Of a DNA stretch of 64,000 nucleotides, positions 40,584-50,700 are shown in pieces (within the stretch, counting starts at the first letter, position 1; every line of letters starts with the position of its first letter). The DNA lies in contig CAJNDS010002074.1 of NCBI GenBank assembly GCA_905221605.1, positions 618,791 through 682,790 on the forward strand, given 5' to 3'. The stretch comes from Symbiodinium natans. Taxonomy: Eukaryota; Sar; Dinophyceae; Suessiales; Symbiodiniaceae. The notes beneath the pieces are model-generated. The model was not told the DNA's origin. It saw nothing but the letters and a program-made list of their open reading frames with translations, and searched no databases. The position numbers and the translations under genes are program-made.

Positions 40584-43500
40584 GTGCCCTCTTGGCGCAC
40601 GTTCGGTAGTCATGTCACACGTAGGGGGGTTTACGAAAATTGGGGGACCCCTAAGTTACCCCAAAGCACTACACTCATTATTATTGTAGGAACCCCAAAA
40701 AAGGGTACCCCCCCCATTTCCGGAAACCCCCAAACTTTCACTTTATTTTGGTGTCACGCATATGATTTAGATTTGATGCGGATAGGGTGGGGGGCACCCT
40801 TGGGTTCAAGAGACCATGCCTGGCACCAGGTACAACATCCAGGCAGACTTGCCGGTGCCTTTGCCTCCCCCCCTGCATCCTGGGGAGCTGCTTTTGAGAA
40901 TTCATGGGTTTAGGGGTTTTGGTTTAGGTGGAATTCTTCATTGTCAGTGTCCCAAACCCAGACCCTCACAGCGAAATCATCCGCCCTGTGACCCGTCTGT
41001 GGAGAATGCAGAGAATTTTACTTCCCAGGCAAGCCGCCAAGAACCAAGGTTACGGCCATGTACTGCAGAGGATTTCGCTCCACTCTTCCCCGCGCCTTGG
41101 ATCTTCTTGAGATATCTTTAAGCCCTAAGCCCTAATCCTTAAAGCCCCAAATCTCCATCCCGAAACCCTAAACCCCCTAAACCCAAAACCCCTAAACACT
41201 AACCCTAAACCCCTAAGCTTCCAAACCCTTTAACGATGGCGCGGCCCAGGCTTCCCTCATTGAGCAGGAGGTGCACCTGAGGGGAAAGGGTTTAGGGTTT
41301 AGGGGTTTAGGGGTTTAGGGGTTTAGGGGTTTAGGGGTTTAGGGGTTTAGGGGTTTAGGGGTTTAGGGGTTTAGGGTTTTAGGGTTTTAGGGGTTTAGGG
41401 GTTTAGGGGTTTAGGGGTTTAGGGGTTTAGGGTTTAGGGTTTAGGGTTTAGGGTTTAGGGTTGGGTTTAGGGTTTCGGGCCGGCGGGACGGAGTCCCTAA
41501 AACCCTACTACCAAGACCCTGCATTGCAGGGTTTTTTGGCAGATGGTACCTAGAATCGAAGTCTGTGGCTACTCTAGGGGTCGGAATACTTACTAATAGT
41601 ATTCCCTTAGGGTCCCTTTATAATTATACGATCATAACCCCCCTCAAAACCCTGTTCTTATTCTTAAGGCCGCTATATTAGTCTCATATCATATGCCTAA
41701 TTGGGCATCCCCAAAAAGAGGAACTTAACGTTGAGAGTCACGGCAAGCTCCTAATCCCGGAGACCCTGAAATCAGGTCTCCACGGAGAGACACCTGGACA
41801 TCCCTGAGGAAGTGAGGGAGGTGCTGAGCTTGTGGCGCCCAACGCCCCTGATACGGGCATCCCGCTGGGAGAAGCTCTTGGGACTACCCGAGAACGCTGC
41901 CCGGCTTGTTCGCGAAGTCCTGTTTACCCATCCAGCCGTTCAAGCTCACAAGCCCTAAAACCCAAAACCCAAAAACCCGAAACCCTTACACCTGTTCAAG
42001 GTGTAAGAGGTTGAGGGTTTTGAGTGCTTTGTTTTCCGTGGATAGGTTTTGTGCAGGTCAAGATCTTCTACAAGTACGAAGGTGGTTCGCCCTCTGGCTC
42101 CCACAAGACGAACACTGCCGTCCCCCAGGCCGGGGTGACCACAGAAACGGATTGAGAGTTTTTGGGGTTTAGGTGTTTTGGGCTTTTGAGAGGTTTGGGT
42201 TTTTTTTGGGGTTTAGGGTTAGGGTTTCGTATCTTGGGGTTTGGGGTTTAGGGCTTAGGGTGAAGGATTCCAGCTGAATGCGCCACACCCATAAGCGAAG
42301 TTATGTTCATGTCCCCTTTAGGCTTTTTGTTTTTTTTTTTTTGGGGGGGGGGGGTCAGGGTTGCTACACTCCGACATGCACCCTAAACCGGAAACCCTAA
42401 GCCCTAAACCCTTTTCCCTAAACCCTAAACCTAAACCCTAAACCCGAAACCCGAAACCCTAAACCGTCCCGAGGTGTACTACAACAAGCTCGCAGGGACC
42501 AAGAAGATTACGACGGAGACTGGGGCGGGACAGTGGGGATCAGCCCTGGCTTGGTCTGGATGTGGCTCTCCCGCTATGCATGCCATGCATGGAAGGATCC
42601 CTGTGTCAGCAGGGGTTTAGGGGTTTGTAGGGTTTAGGGTTTAGGGTTTAGGGTTTAGGGTTTAGGGTTTAGGGTTTAGGGTTTAGGGTTTAGGGTTTAG
42701 GGTTTAGGGTTTAGGGTTTAGGGTTTAGGGTTTAGGGTTTGCTTTTAGGGTATCAGCCAGATGGCGCAGCTCTCAGGTCAGTTTGGTCTCCCGATCGAGG
42801 TCTACCAAGTCAAGGCCTGGCTTCTTTTGTCTGTGCAAGCAAGAGATGCTAAACCCTAAACCCTAAACCCTAAACCCTAAACCCTAAACCCTAAATGAGA
42901 ATGCTGAGGGCTTAGGGCCTTCGGGTTCTGGGCATCGTACTGCATGCCTAGTGGACAACACCCATCCTCACTCTGCCTTTTTGGGGCTTGGGGGTGCCCC
43001 TGGTGGCAGGTGTCTTACGAGCAGAAGCCCTACCGAAAGGCTTTCATCGAAGCCTGCGGCGCGGAGATTTTCCCCTCGCCCTCCACCAAGACCGCAGTGG
43101 GCGCCAAGGCCCTGGAGGAGGATCCCCAATGCCCAGGATCCTTGGGCTAAACCCTAAACCCGAAACCCTAAACCCTAAACCCTAATCAAACCCTAAACCC
43201 TGATTAAACCCGAAAACCCGAAACCCTAAACCCCCTAAGCCCAGGATCCTTGGGCATCGCGATCTCTGAGGCCATCGAGGCATGCGTCTCCTCGGCGGGT
43301 GAGGCCAAGTACGCCCTGGGGTCGGTGCTGTCCCACGTGCTCATGCACCAAAGTGTCATCGGCCAAGAGGCCCGAAGGGTTTAGGGTTTAGGTTTTAGGG
43401 TTTAGGGTTGAGGGTTGAGGGTTTAGGGTTTAAGGTTTAGGGTTTAGGGTTTAGGGTTTAGGCCCTGGAGCAGCTGAAGCTCTTTGGGGAATACCCGGAT

Positions 43501-43736
43501 GTTGTGGTCGGCTGCACTGGTGGGGGCAGCAACTTTGCTGGCATCGCCTTTCCCTTCCTTGGCCAGAAGCTTCGCCTCGAGGCCGCGAAGCCGAACGTCC
43601 GCTTCCTGGCCGTGGAGCCGACGGCGTGTCCCTCACTCACGCGCGGGGCGTACGCCTATGATTTCGGAGACACTGCCAAGCTGACTCCCCTCTTGAAGGC
43701 CTGGAAAACGGCACATGGGGGTCAGATGCATCTACC
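40486..43736 (+). CDS. trpB2: tryptophan synthase beta chain, TrpB2 type, 3' part missing
   Basis: PLP-dependent enzyme that condenses indole with L-serine to make tryptophan. Eleven exons (98, 57, 43, 21, 132, 72, 75, 54, 127, 125 and 275 nt) join in one frame to about 359 residues. Motifs in order: [13 protein letters not shown] and LPPPLHPG (typical of the TrpB2 N-terminus), [28 protein letters not shown], the PLP lysine in [12 protein letters not shown], the catalytic glutamate in [48 protein letters not shown], the phosphate loop [11 protein letters not shown], and [14 protein letters not shown]. The long N-terminal part and the S-W-R-P-T-P spacing point to TrpB2, not TrpB1. The first 23 residues ([23 protein letters not shown]) are basic and serine/alanine-rich, like a mitochondrial targeting presequence (inference). 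The last 90 or so residues are not found: exon 11 ends at a GT donor and only repeats follow. Confidence 0.95.
40626..40738. mobile_element. MITE-like family D, copy 7, in TrpB2 intron 1
   Basis: Ends GGGGGTTTACGAAAATTGGG and CCATTTCCGGAAACCCCC form a terminal inverted repeat. Contained in the intron between TrpB2 exons 1 and 2. Confidence 0.8.
40830..40886 (+). CDS. trpB2: TrpB2 exon 2
   Basis: Completes W and reads [18 protein letters not shown], a TrpB2 hallmark. AG|G acceptor; GC donor (gggga|GCTGCT). Confidence 0.92.
41049..41091 (+). CDS. trpB2: TrpB2 exon 3
   Basis: Reads [14 protein letters not shown], matching the PEDLAPLFP stretch of TrpB2 with the expected spacing. GC donor (ccc|GCGCCT). 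Confidence 0.85.
41250..41270 (+). CDS. trpB2: TrpB2 exon 4, 21-nt micro-exon
   Basis: Only 21 bases, encoding ASLIEQE. Followed by GT (gag|GTGCAC) and joined in phase to [10 protein letters not shown]. The downstream intron is a TTTAGGGG array. Confidence 0.88.
41288..41470 (+). repeat. TTTAGGGG (8-bp) variant array
   Basis: Mostly eight-base TTTAGGGG units, changing to TTTAGGG at the 3' end. It fills the intron downstream of the 21-nt TrpB2 exon 4. Confidence 0.9.
41776..41907 (+). CDS. trpB2: TrpB2 exon 5
   Basis: Reads [17 protein letters not shown], then [19 protein letters not shown] and [11 protein letters not shown] acceptor; GT donor (ctt|GTTCGC). Confidence 0.95.
42057..42128 (+). 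CDS. trpB2: TrpB2 exon 6 (PLP lysine)
   Basis: Reads [19 protein letters not shown] then TAVPQ. The lysine of SHK is the Schiff-base lysine for PLP. GC donor (cag|GCCGGG). Confidence 0.96.
42474..42548 (+). CDS. trpB2: TrpB2 exon 7 (catalytic glutamate)
   Basis: Reads [12 protein letters not shown] then [13 protein letters not shown]. The glutamate of TETGAGQ is the TrpB catalytic acid. GC donor (ctg|GCTTGG). Confidence 0.96.
42761..42814 (+). CDS. trpB2: TrpB2 exon 8
   Basis: Reads [18 protein letters not shown], the Rossmann-like strand after the catalytic loop. The acceptor is AG|A, the only TrpB2 exon not starting with G. GC donor (aag|GCCTGG). Confidence 0.9.
43010..43136 (+). CDS. trpB2: TrpB2 exon 9
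   Basis: Reads [20 protein letters not shown], then [20 protein letters not shown] and CP. The donor lies inside a 17-bp direct repeat and by phase is of GA type (ccag|GATCCT). Confidence 0.95.
43245..43369 (+). CDS. trpB2: TrpB2 exon 10
   Basis: Reads [19 protein letters not shown], then [19 protein letters not shown] and GQE. Starts inside the second copy of the 17-bp repeat. GC donor (gag|GCCCGA). Confidence 0.96.
43462..43736 (+). CDS. trpB2: TrpB2 exon 11 (phosphate loop)
   Basis: Reads [52 protein letters not shown] and [13 protein letters not shown]. The acceptor AG comes from the last TTTAG of a telomere-type array. It probably ends at a GT donor (cc|GTAGTA) directly before a MITE copy. 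Confidence 0.95.
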
Positions 43737-43740
43737 GTAG

Positions 43741-43815
43741 TATGGAGGTTTCCGAAAATAGGGGGTACACTTCTTGGGGGGTCCTTTGTAAGAGATTCTA
43801 TTCTATTTGGGGCAA
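43741..43815. mobile_element. MITE-like family D, copy 8, after TrpB2 exon 11
   Basis: GGAGGTTTCCGAAAATAGGG, GGGGGGTCCTTTG and GATTCTATTCTATTTGGGG. Starts a few bases after the presumed exon 11 donor and ends next to the TA tract that begins the duplicated block. Confidence 0.7.
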
Positions 43816-44261
43816 AATGGGTTCATATAATATATATATATATATATGTGCCATGGACCTTTAGGTATAATGTGATTACTTGCTTTGGGTTTTACTTCAA
43901 CAGTATTAACACTTATCAAATGAGTAGTTTGCGTTTCATATTATGCATATTGCTACTAGAAAAGTAGGTGACATTTTATGTCTTTTGGGTTCATGGTCTA
44001 GGGTTGTGCATTCAACGGTTATAAAAGGATTGTACGAACAGTCCAGGGTGTATGACCCCTTCCCGTTGTCGAGGAGAAAAAGGGGTCGGAACAGGAGAAG
44101 ATCAAGGAACCATAGAACTCTTTACATTCAGTCACTATTCACTTTACACCCTCTCCTCTCTTCCCTTTCTTGACTTTGGGTAGAAGAAAAGGAAAGTGGA
44201 AGGAATCATCAAAGAAAAAGTCAGTCTCACTACCTTCATCCACCGTCTCCTCTTTTCGCTC

Positions 44262-44299
44262 TCTCTCTGTCTCACTCTCTCTCTCTCTCTCTCGCGCTC

Positions 44300-44340
<41 letters not shown>
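44262..44340 (+). repeat. (CT)n tract
   Basis: CT-rich dinucleotide tract with CGCG and CCC interruptions; the counterpart at 57752-57860 is about 34 bp longer. Confidence 0.9.
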
Positions 44341-44343
<3 letters not shown>

Positions 44344-44459
44344 CTCTTCTTACCGAGGAGAATAATGGCTACATATAAAGAACACATGTCAATCTCAACC
44401 CATTCATCCTCCCTCTTCTGTCTGCTCTCTCACTTCTAGCTTTTGTCTCTTGTTTTGCT

Positions 44460-46670
44460 TATGGAGGAGAGAATGCATAACACTAGATGAGCGAAGCGCA
44501 TGGACGGGAAGAGCGAGAAGCAGGTAGTTGTTTGTTGCATAGGGGAGGCCCACTCCCCGTAGAGCAGGAACGAGTTCCCCTGTTCCCTTCCTTTGCCTTC
44601 TTTAGTCCCTCCCCTGAGCTCCAACTGTTCTGTTCCGTCTTTTAAGGAGAAAGAAGGGGTAAAGAAGAAGGACGAAGACGGTTCCACTGTCCACTTATGC
44701 ATGTTCATTTTATCTACAGGTGTTAGCAAGAGTGTTTAAGCAAGCTAGATAAAGAGAACAACAAGAACAAGGACGAGGAAACCACGAGCAGAATGTACAA
44801 GGAAAACACGAGGAATGAAAACCCATCGCAAAGAGAAGTGCCCACACTCAGTCTCACTGCACTCATCCTCTAATCCTCTCTTCTTTCTCTTCTGTGGTTC
44901 TCTTCTTATCCTACTTCTTCTCTCTGCTCTCTCCCTTCTAGCTTGTGTCTCTTCTTGATTTTCTTGCGCGAGAGAGAATGCATAACACTAGATGAGCGAA
45001 GCACATGGACGGGAAGATGAGAGAGAAGCAAGTAGTTAGTTGTTTGTTGCATCAGGAGGCCCACTCTCCCCCTAGGGCAGGGATGAGTTCCCCTGTTCCC
45101 TTCCTCTTGCCTTCTTTAATCTCTCCCCTGCGTTCCAACTCGTCCGTTCCTTCGTTTACGGAGAAAGAAGGGTGTATACAAGGACGACGACGTCTCCCCT
45201 GTCCAGCATGTTTTCTTGATCTTCCCATTCAGCGAGAAAGGAACAGACAACAGGGGAAAAACAAGGAACCAACAAGAGTGTTTAAGCAAGCTAGATAACA
45301 ACAAGAAAAAGAAAGAGGAAGCCGCGAGCAGAATGTACAAGAAAAACACGAGGAAGGAATAAGTGATGCTCTTCTTGCAGAATGAAGATTTGAGAACACA
45401 AGCCAATCTCAAAAGAAAGAGGAAGCCACGAGCAACATGTACAAGAAACACACAAGGAAGGGATAAAGATAAGCGCCCTTACTCAGTCTCACTGCATTCA
45501 TCCTCCATGTGGTTCTTTTGTTACAGAATGAAGATTTAGCAGCACAAACCAATGTCACCACATTCATCCTCCCTCTTCTCTCTGCTCTCTATGGAGGAGA
45601 GAATGCATAACACTAGATGAGCGAAGCACATGGACGGGAAAAAGGAGAAGCAAGTACTTGTTTGTTGCGTAAGGGAGGCCCATTCTCCCCCTAGGACAGG
45701 GATGAGTTCCCCTGTTCCCTTCCTTTTGCCTTCTTTAATCTTTCCCCTGCGTTCCAACTTTTCCGTTCCTTCGGTTGAGGAGAAAGAAGGGGGTATATAC
45801 AAGGACGAAGACGGTCCCCTGTGCCCCTGTCCAGCATGTTCTTTTGATCTTCCCATTCAGCGAGGAAGGGACAGACAACAAGAGGAAAGCAACAAACCTT
45901 TAACTAACGTACGGTTCTTTCAGGAGAAAAGGAGTCGGATAACAGGAGAAGAACAAGGAAGAGGTAAACATGAAAACATGTCACTCTTCTATTTACACAC
46001 TCTCCTCATCTCTCCTCTCTTCCCTTTCTTGCCTGTTGGAGAAGAAATGAGGAAGAAAATAAACCAAAAAATAAGGGGGAGGCGCCCTGATTCATTCTCA
46101 CTGCCTTCATCCATCCTCTCCTCTGCTCTCTTATCTTGCTCTCTTATCTCTCTTCTCTGGCTCTGTTCTTGCCGGAAACAAAGATGAATGTCCAAGAACC
46201 CAAGATCATCTCGTTACCTTCGTCCTCGCTCACATCTCTTCTCGCTTTTTCTCTGCTCTTTGCTTTTCTTATGGAGGAGAGAATTGCAAACAGTCTCGCG
46301 AAGTCAGATTTGGGGCTGCGCGTGTGCACGTGGGGGGCAGTTATGTTGCAAAAAGTGGCCCCTCGCAGGGCTGAGTTCCCCTGTTCCCTCCAGTTTGTCT
46401 GCAATCCACCCCCCCTGAGTTCCAACAGTTCTGTTCAGATAGGACAAAACGGCTCCCCTGTTCATTTGTGCGTGTTCTTTCAACAGACTCATTCAGCGAG
46501 AAGGAACAGACAACAAGAGGAAAACACCAAGGAATGAACAACAGTGTTTTTTCTTCTTTCTTATCAAGGAGAAGGACAAAGAACATTTCAATTGTCGTAA
46601 CTCTCCTCTCATCCCTTTCTGGTCTTTGGGAGGAAGAAAGAAAGAAGGAATAAACAACAAATTCTGAGAG
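44460..46670. repeat. four diverged tandem units of about 0.5-0.65 kb
   Basis: The words GAGAGAATGCATAACACTAG (near 44468, 44974, 45598) and GAGTTCCCCTGTTCCCT (near 44571, 45085, 45705, 46373), plus CAGCGAGAAGGAACAGACAA, recur in the same order. This indicates ancestral tandem duplication. Repeated in copy 2 at 57980-60190. Confidence 0.8.
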
Positions 46671-46783
46671 GCGCCACTATTCAATCTCACTACCTTCATC
46701 CACCCTCGCCTCTCTTCTTTCTCTTCTTTGAATGTTTGTGTAAGGACACAAATCCATCTCGCTACAATTTCCTCCCGCTTCTC

Positions 46784-46822
<39 letters not shown>

Positions 46823-46843
46823 GCTCCTTCTCTTCTCCCTTCT

Positions 46844-47145
46844 CTTCTCCTTCTCCTTCTCCTTCTCCTTCTCCTTCTCCTTCTCCTTCTCCTTCTCCTT
46901 CTCCTTCTCCTTCTCCTTCTCCTTCTCCTTCTCCTTCTCCTTCTCCTTCTCCTTCTCCTTCTCCTTCTCCTTCTCCTTCTCCTTCTCCTTCTCCTTCTCC
47001 TTCTCCTTCTCCTTCTCCTTCTCCTTCTCCTTCTCCTTCTCTTCCCTTCTCCTTCTCCTTCTCCTTCTCCTTCTCCTTCTCCTTCCCCTTCTCCTTCTCC
47101 TTCTCCTTCTCCTTCTCCTTCTCCTTCTCCTTCTCTTCTCTTCTC
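46844..47145 (+). repeat. (CTTCTC)n hexanucleotide tract
   Basis: About 300 bp of TTCTCC units with a few TTCCC interruptions; the counterpart at 60350-60610 is shorter. It creates spurious KEKEKE, SFSFSF and LLLL open frames. Confidence 0.95.
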
Positions 47146-47201
47146 TTCTCTTCTTCTTGTTCTTCCTGGGGGCCTTGGGCAGGGGGGGGCTGGAATTTAA
47201 G

Positions 47202-48155
47202 TCACCCTTAAGTTTTTGGAAAACTGAGCTCCCGAAATGACAAATCGCAAGCAGTGTCCCCCGTAAGCGTTTGGAAAACTGAGCTCCCAAAACGATAAAT
47301 CGCAAGCAGTGTCCCTCTTAAGTTTTTGGAAAACTGGGCTCCCAAAATGACAAATCGCAAGCATTGTTACCCCTGAAGTTTTGGAAAACAGGGCTTCCAA
47401 AATGACAAATCGCAAGCAGAGTCCCCTTTAAGCGTTTGGAAAACTGAGCTCCCAAGATGAGAAGTCACAAGCATTGTCCCCCTGAAGTTTTGGAAAACAG
47501 AGCTTCCAAAATGACAAATCGCAAGCAGTGTCCCCCTCTAAGTTTTTGGAAAACCGAGCTCCCAAAATGACAAATCGCAAGCGTGCCCCCCTTAAGTTTC
47601 TGGAAAACTGAGCTCCCAAAATGACAAATCGCAAGCAGTGTGCCCCCTTAATTTTTTGGAAAACCGAACTTTCAAAATGACAAATCGCAAGTAAGTGTTC
47701 GGAAAACTGAGCTCCCAAAAGGACAAATCGCAAGCAGTGTCCCCCTTCAGTTTTTGGAAAACGGAGCTCCCAAAATGACAAATCGCAAGCTGTGTCCCCC
47801 CTCTTTTTTTTGGAAAACTGAGCGCCCAAAATGACAGATCGCAAGCAGTGCCCCCCTGATTTTTTTGGAAAATGGAGCTCCCAAAATGATAAATCGCCAG
47901 CAGTGTCCCCTTTAAGTTTTTGGACAACTGAGCTCCTAAAATGATGAATCGCAAGCAGTGTCCACCCTAAAGTTTTTGGAAACCTGAGGTCCCAAAATGA
48001 CAATTCGCAAGCAGTGTACCCCTGCTTTTGGAAAACGGAGCTCCCAAAATGTCAAATCGCCAGCAGTGTCCCCCGTAAGTTTTTGAAAAACGGAGCTCCC
48101 AAAATGACAAATCGCAAGCAGTGTCCCCCTTAAGTTTTTGGAACACTGAGCTCCC
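47202..48155. repeat. 55-bp minisatellite, array 1
   Basis: About 17 units of CCCCCTTAAGTTTTTGGAAA / ACTGAGCTCCCAAAATGACA / AATCGCAAGCAGTGT, with indels. Followed at 48173 by TTAGATAGTTTAGATAG. Confidence 0.95.
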
Positions 48156-48295
48156 ACATTCTACATATTCAAGGTTAGATAGTTTAGATAGTTTAGGTGG
48201 TTTCGGGCCTTTCTACCCTGTCCCCCTGGCCGCCTGGCGCCCCTCCCCCCCCCGGTGGCTTAAATAGGGTTTATTTGGAAGCTAGGGCTCGGGTT

Positions 48296-50640
48296 TTGCC
48301 CGTGGCAAAGAGAAGATGGTACTCGTCTTCGTCTTTCCTCTCTTTCTTGTCTTTCTTCTCTCTTGTTCGTTTGCCTTTGAAATAAAAAACCAAAGGAAGA
48401 ACAATGAAAATGAAAGGAACTCGCTTTCTTTTCCGTTTGGGAACAATGGAAAGAACCAAGGAGATAGGGCAAGGGGAGGGATACGCTGAAGCATGGACAG
48501 GGGCCACGTCACTTTCCCCAACCATTGAAAAAGCATAAGAAAAGAAAAGGGCCTCCATTTCCCTGTGTTTTTGTCTTTTCTTGTGTTTTTTTGTCGGTGA
48601 AGAGAAGGGAGAAGGGAGAAGGAGGAGGATAAATAGACAGGATTGATTCTTAACAGGAAGAGCAAAGACAAGAATAGAAGAGAGATTAATAAAGGAGAAG
48701 GAAAGACAAAACAAGGCACAGAGAAGATGGAACTTATCGATCCTCTCTCCCTTATCTCTCCCTTCCCTCTTCCTTGTCGAAATAAGGAAAACAAAAAGGA
48801 AGAAGTATGAACAAAGGAGAAGGGTAAGGAAAGGAACAGAAGAGATAGGCCGAGAAGTGGGATATGATGAAGTACGGCAAGGTCCACGTGCAAGGAGTCA
48901 CCAGCTTTATCATTCAAGTTCCTTTCCTGCTTTTAATCAGTTAAAAGGTAATAGATGGAGAGAAGGGAAAAAGAAGTGAGAGAGGAGAGATCACAAGGAT
49001 GCCTTTTTTCTGGAAGCGTACAGCAAGCGCCTGCTTCCATCGCGCATAGAGTGAGATAGAGAGACTGAGAGACTGAAAGACTGAGAATGAGTGAGTGAGA
49101 GATAGAGGTAGGGACAGGGAAAGAGCGAAAGCTAAAGAAAGAGCGAAAGAAAGATAGATAGCGACAGGGATAGAGACAGAGAGAGACATTGTTGTTTTTT
49201 GTTTCGGGGGCGTCCTTTTTTCTCGCTTGAAGATGCAGAAAACGATCCAAAGGGACACCCGTTCCATCGCCCATGGCCAAGAGAAGATGGTACTTGTCTT
49301 CATCTTTCCTCTCTTGTCTTTGTTCTCTCTTGTTCGTTTCCCTGTAAAATAAAAAAGCCAAAGAAAGAACCATGAAAATGAAAGGAACTCGCTTTCTTTT
49401 TCCGTTTGGGAACAACGATAATAGCCGAAGAGATACGGCGAGAGGAGGGATATGCTGAAGCATGGAGGAGGGCCACGGGCAAGCAGCCAACCCCGCTCAC
49501 TTTCCCCAACCATTGAAAAAGGATAAGAATGGAAAAAGGGCCTCCGTCCCCCTCTTACTTTAATTTCTATTCTGTTTTTGTCGTTGAAGAGGAGGGAGAG
49601 AGAAGGAGGAAGAGCAAAGACAAGAATAGAAGAGAGATTAATAAAGGAGAAGGAAAGACAAAACAAGGCACAGAGAAGATGGAACTTATCGATCCTCTCT
49701 CCCTTATCTCTCCCTTCCCTCTTCCTTGTCGAAATAAGGAAAACAAAAAGGAAGAATTATGACAAAGGAGAAGGGTAAGGAAAGGAACAGAAGAGATAGG
49801 CCGAGAAGTGGGATATGATGAAGTACGGCAAGGTCCACGTGCAAGGAGTCACCAGCTTTATCATTCAAGTTCCTTTCCTGCTTTTAATCAGTTAAAAGGT
49901 AATAGATGGAGAGAAGGGAAAAAGAAGTGAGAGAGGAGAGATCACAAGGATGCCTTTTTTCTGGAAGCGTACTGCAAGGAATAGAAGAGACAGGAAGCAA
50001 GGAGAGGGACGGACTAAACAAGGCGCAAAGAAGGTGGCATTCCTCTAGACCCATCATCTCTCCCCTGTCCCTTTTGAATGAGAAGGTGCGTCCTTTTTTC
50101 TCGCTTGAAGATGCAGAAAACGATCCAAAGGGACACCCGTTCCTTACCCATGGCAAAGAGAAGATGGTGCTTGTCTTCATCTTTCCTCTCTTGTCTTTGT
50201 TCTCTCTTGTTCGTTTCCCTGTAAAATAAAAGCCAAAGCTAGAACAATGAAAATGAAAGGAACTCGCTTTCTGTTTCCGTTTGGGAACAATGAAAAGAAC
50301 CGAAGAGATAGGGCGAGAGGAGGGATATGCTGAAGCATGGAGGAGGGCCACGGGCAAGCAGCCAACCCAGCCACTTTCCCCAACCATTGAAAAAGTATGA
50401 GAATGGAAAAGGGCCTCCATTCCCCTCTTGTTTTCTTTTCTTGTGTTTTTTCCGTTAAACAAAAAGGAGGAGGAGAGATAGACAGGATTGCATTTTTAAC
50501 AGGAAGAGCAAAGACAAAACAAGGCACGAAGAACATGGGACTCATCTTTATCGATCCTCTCTCCCTTATCTCTCCCTTCCCTTTTTCTTTTCGAAATAAT
50601 GACAACAAAAAGGATGAATTGTGAAAACAGGAGCAGGGTA
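48296..50640. repeat. tandem units of about 0.9-0.95 kb
   Basis: The segment GGCAAAGAGAAGATGGTACT...GTTCGTTTCCCTG recurs near 48303, 49275 and 50152. The segment AAGATGGAACTTATCGATCC recurs near 48723 and 49676. Minus-strand open frames rich in FLFSLS are shared because of this duplication, not because of evident selection. Confidence 0.85.
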
Positions 50641-50642
50641 AG

Positions 50643-50700
50643 GTTGGTACTGTTGAACCGCCTTGTTTTAGAGGAAACAGGGCGGTTCAACAGTACCAAA
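50643..50700. repeat. perfect hairpin TTGGTACTGTTGAACCGCC
   Basis: The arms TTGGTACTGTTGAACCGCC and GGCGGTTCAACAGTACCAA enclose TTGTTTTAGAGGAAACAG. A diverged left arm (TTTGGTACTGGTGAACCGCC) recurs at 50728. Confidence 0.9.

Larger units (their letters stand above)
245..43462. repeat. dispersed telomere-type TTTAGGG / CCCTAAA repeats
   Basis: Dozens of short arrays in both orientations, from two units to several dozen, occupy nearly every intron and intergenic piece. Examples: 2050-2166, 6676-6790, 6890-6980, 13735-13875, 20312-20422, 21123-21233, 23540-23600, 24160-24236, 28750-28845, 32330-32425 and 42620-42740. Many arrays mix variants (TTCAGGG, TTTGGGG, CCCTAAG, TTTAGGGG). None is at a molecule end, so they are interstitial. 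Confidence 0.95.
43826..50519. repeat. large duplicated block, copy 1
   Basis: Matches 57313-64000 almost base for base. The offset drifts from 13,486 to about 13,480 because of length changes in the CT and CTTCTC tracts and a few small indels. It begins in a (TA)n tract followed by GTGCCATGGACCTTTAGG. No recognisable gene. The true right end is unknown because copy 2 is cut by the window edge. Confidence 0.95.

Noticed and set aside
1-43470. Telomere arrays as evidence of a chromosome end
   Set aside because: Arrays occur in both orientations throughout genes and never as a long terminal run, so they are interstitial.
46493-47305. 270-codon minus-strand KEKEKE/RRRR-rich open frame and its plus-strand counterparts
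   Set aside because: Generated by the CTTCTC hexanucleotide tract; no non-repetitive coding signal.
48271-49666. Minus-strand open frames of 147-241 codons rich in F, L, S
   Set aside because: Low-complexity translation of purine-rich tandem repeats; conserved between copies only because the DNA is duplicated.
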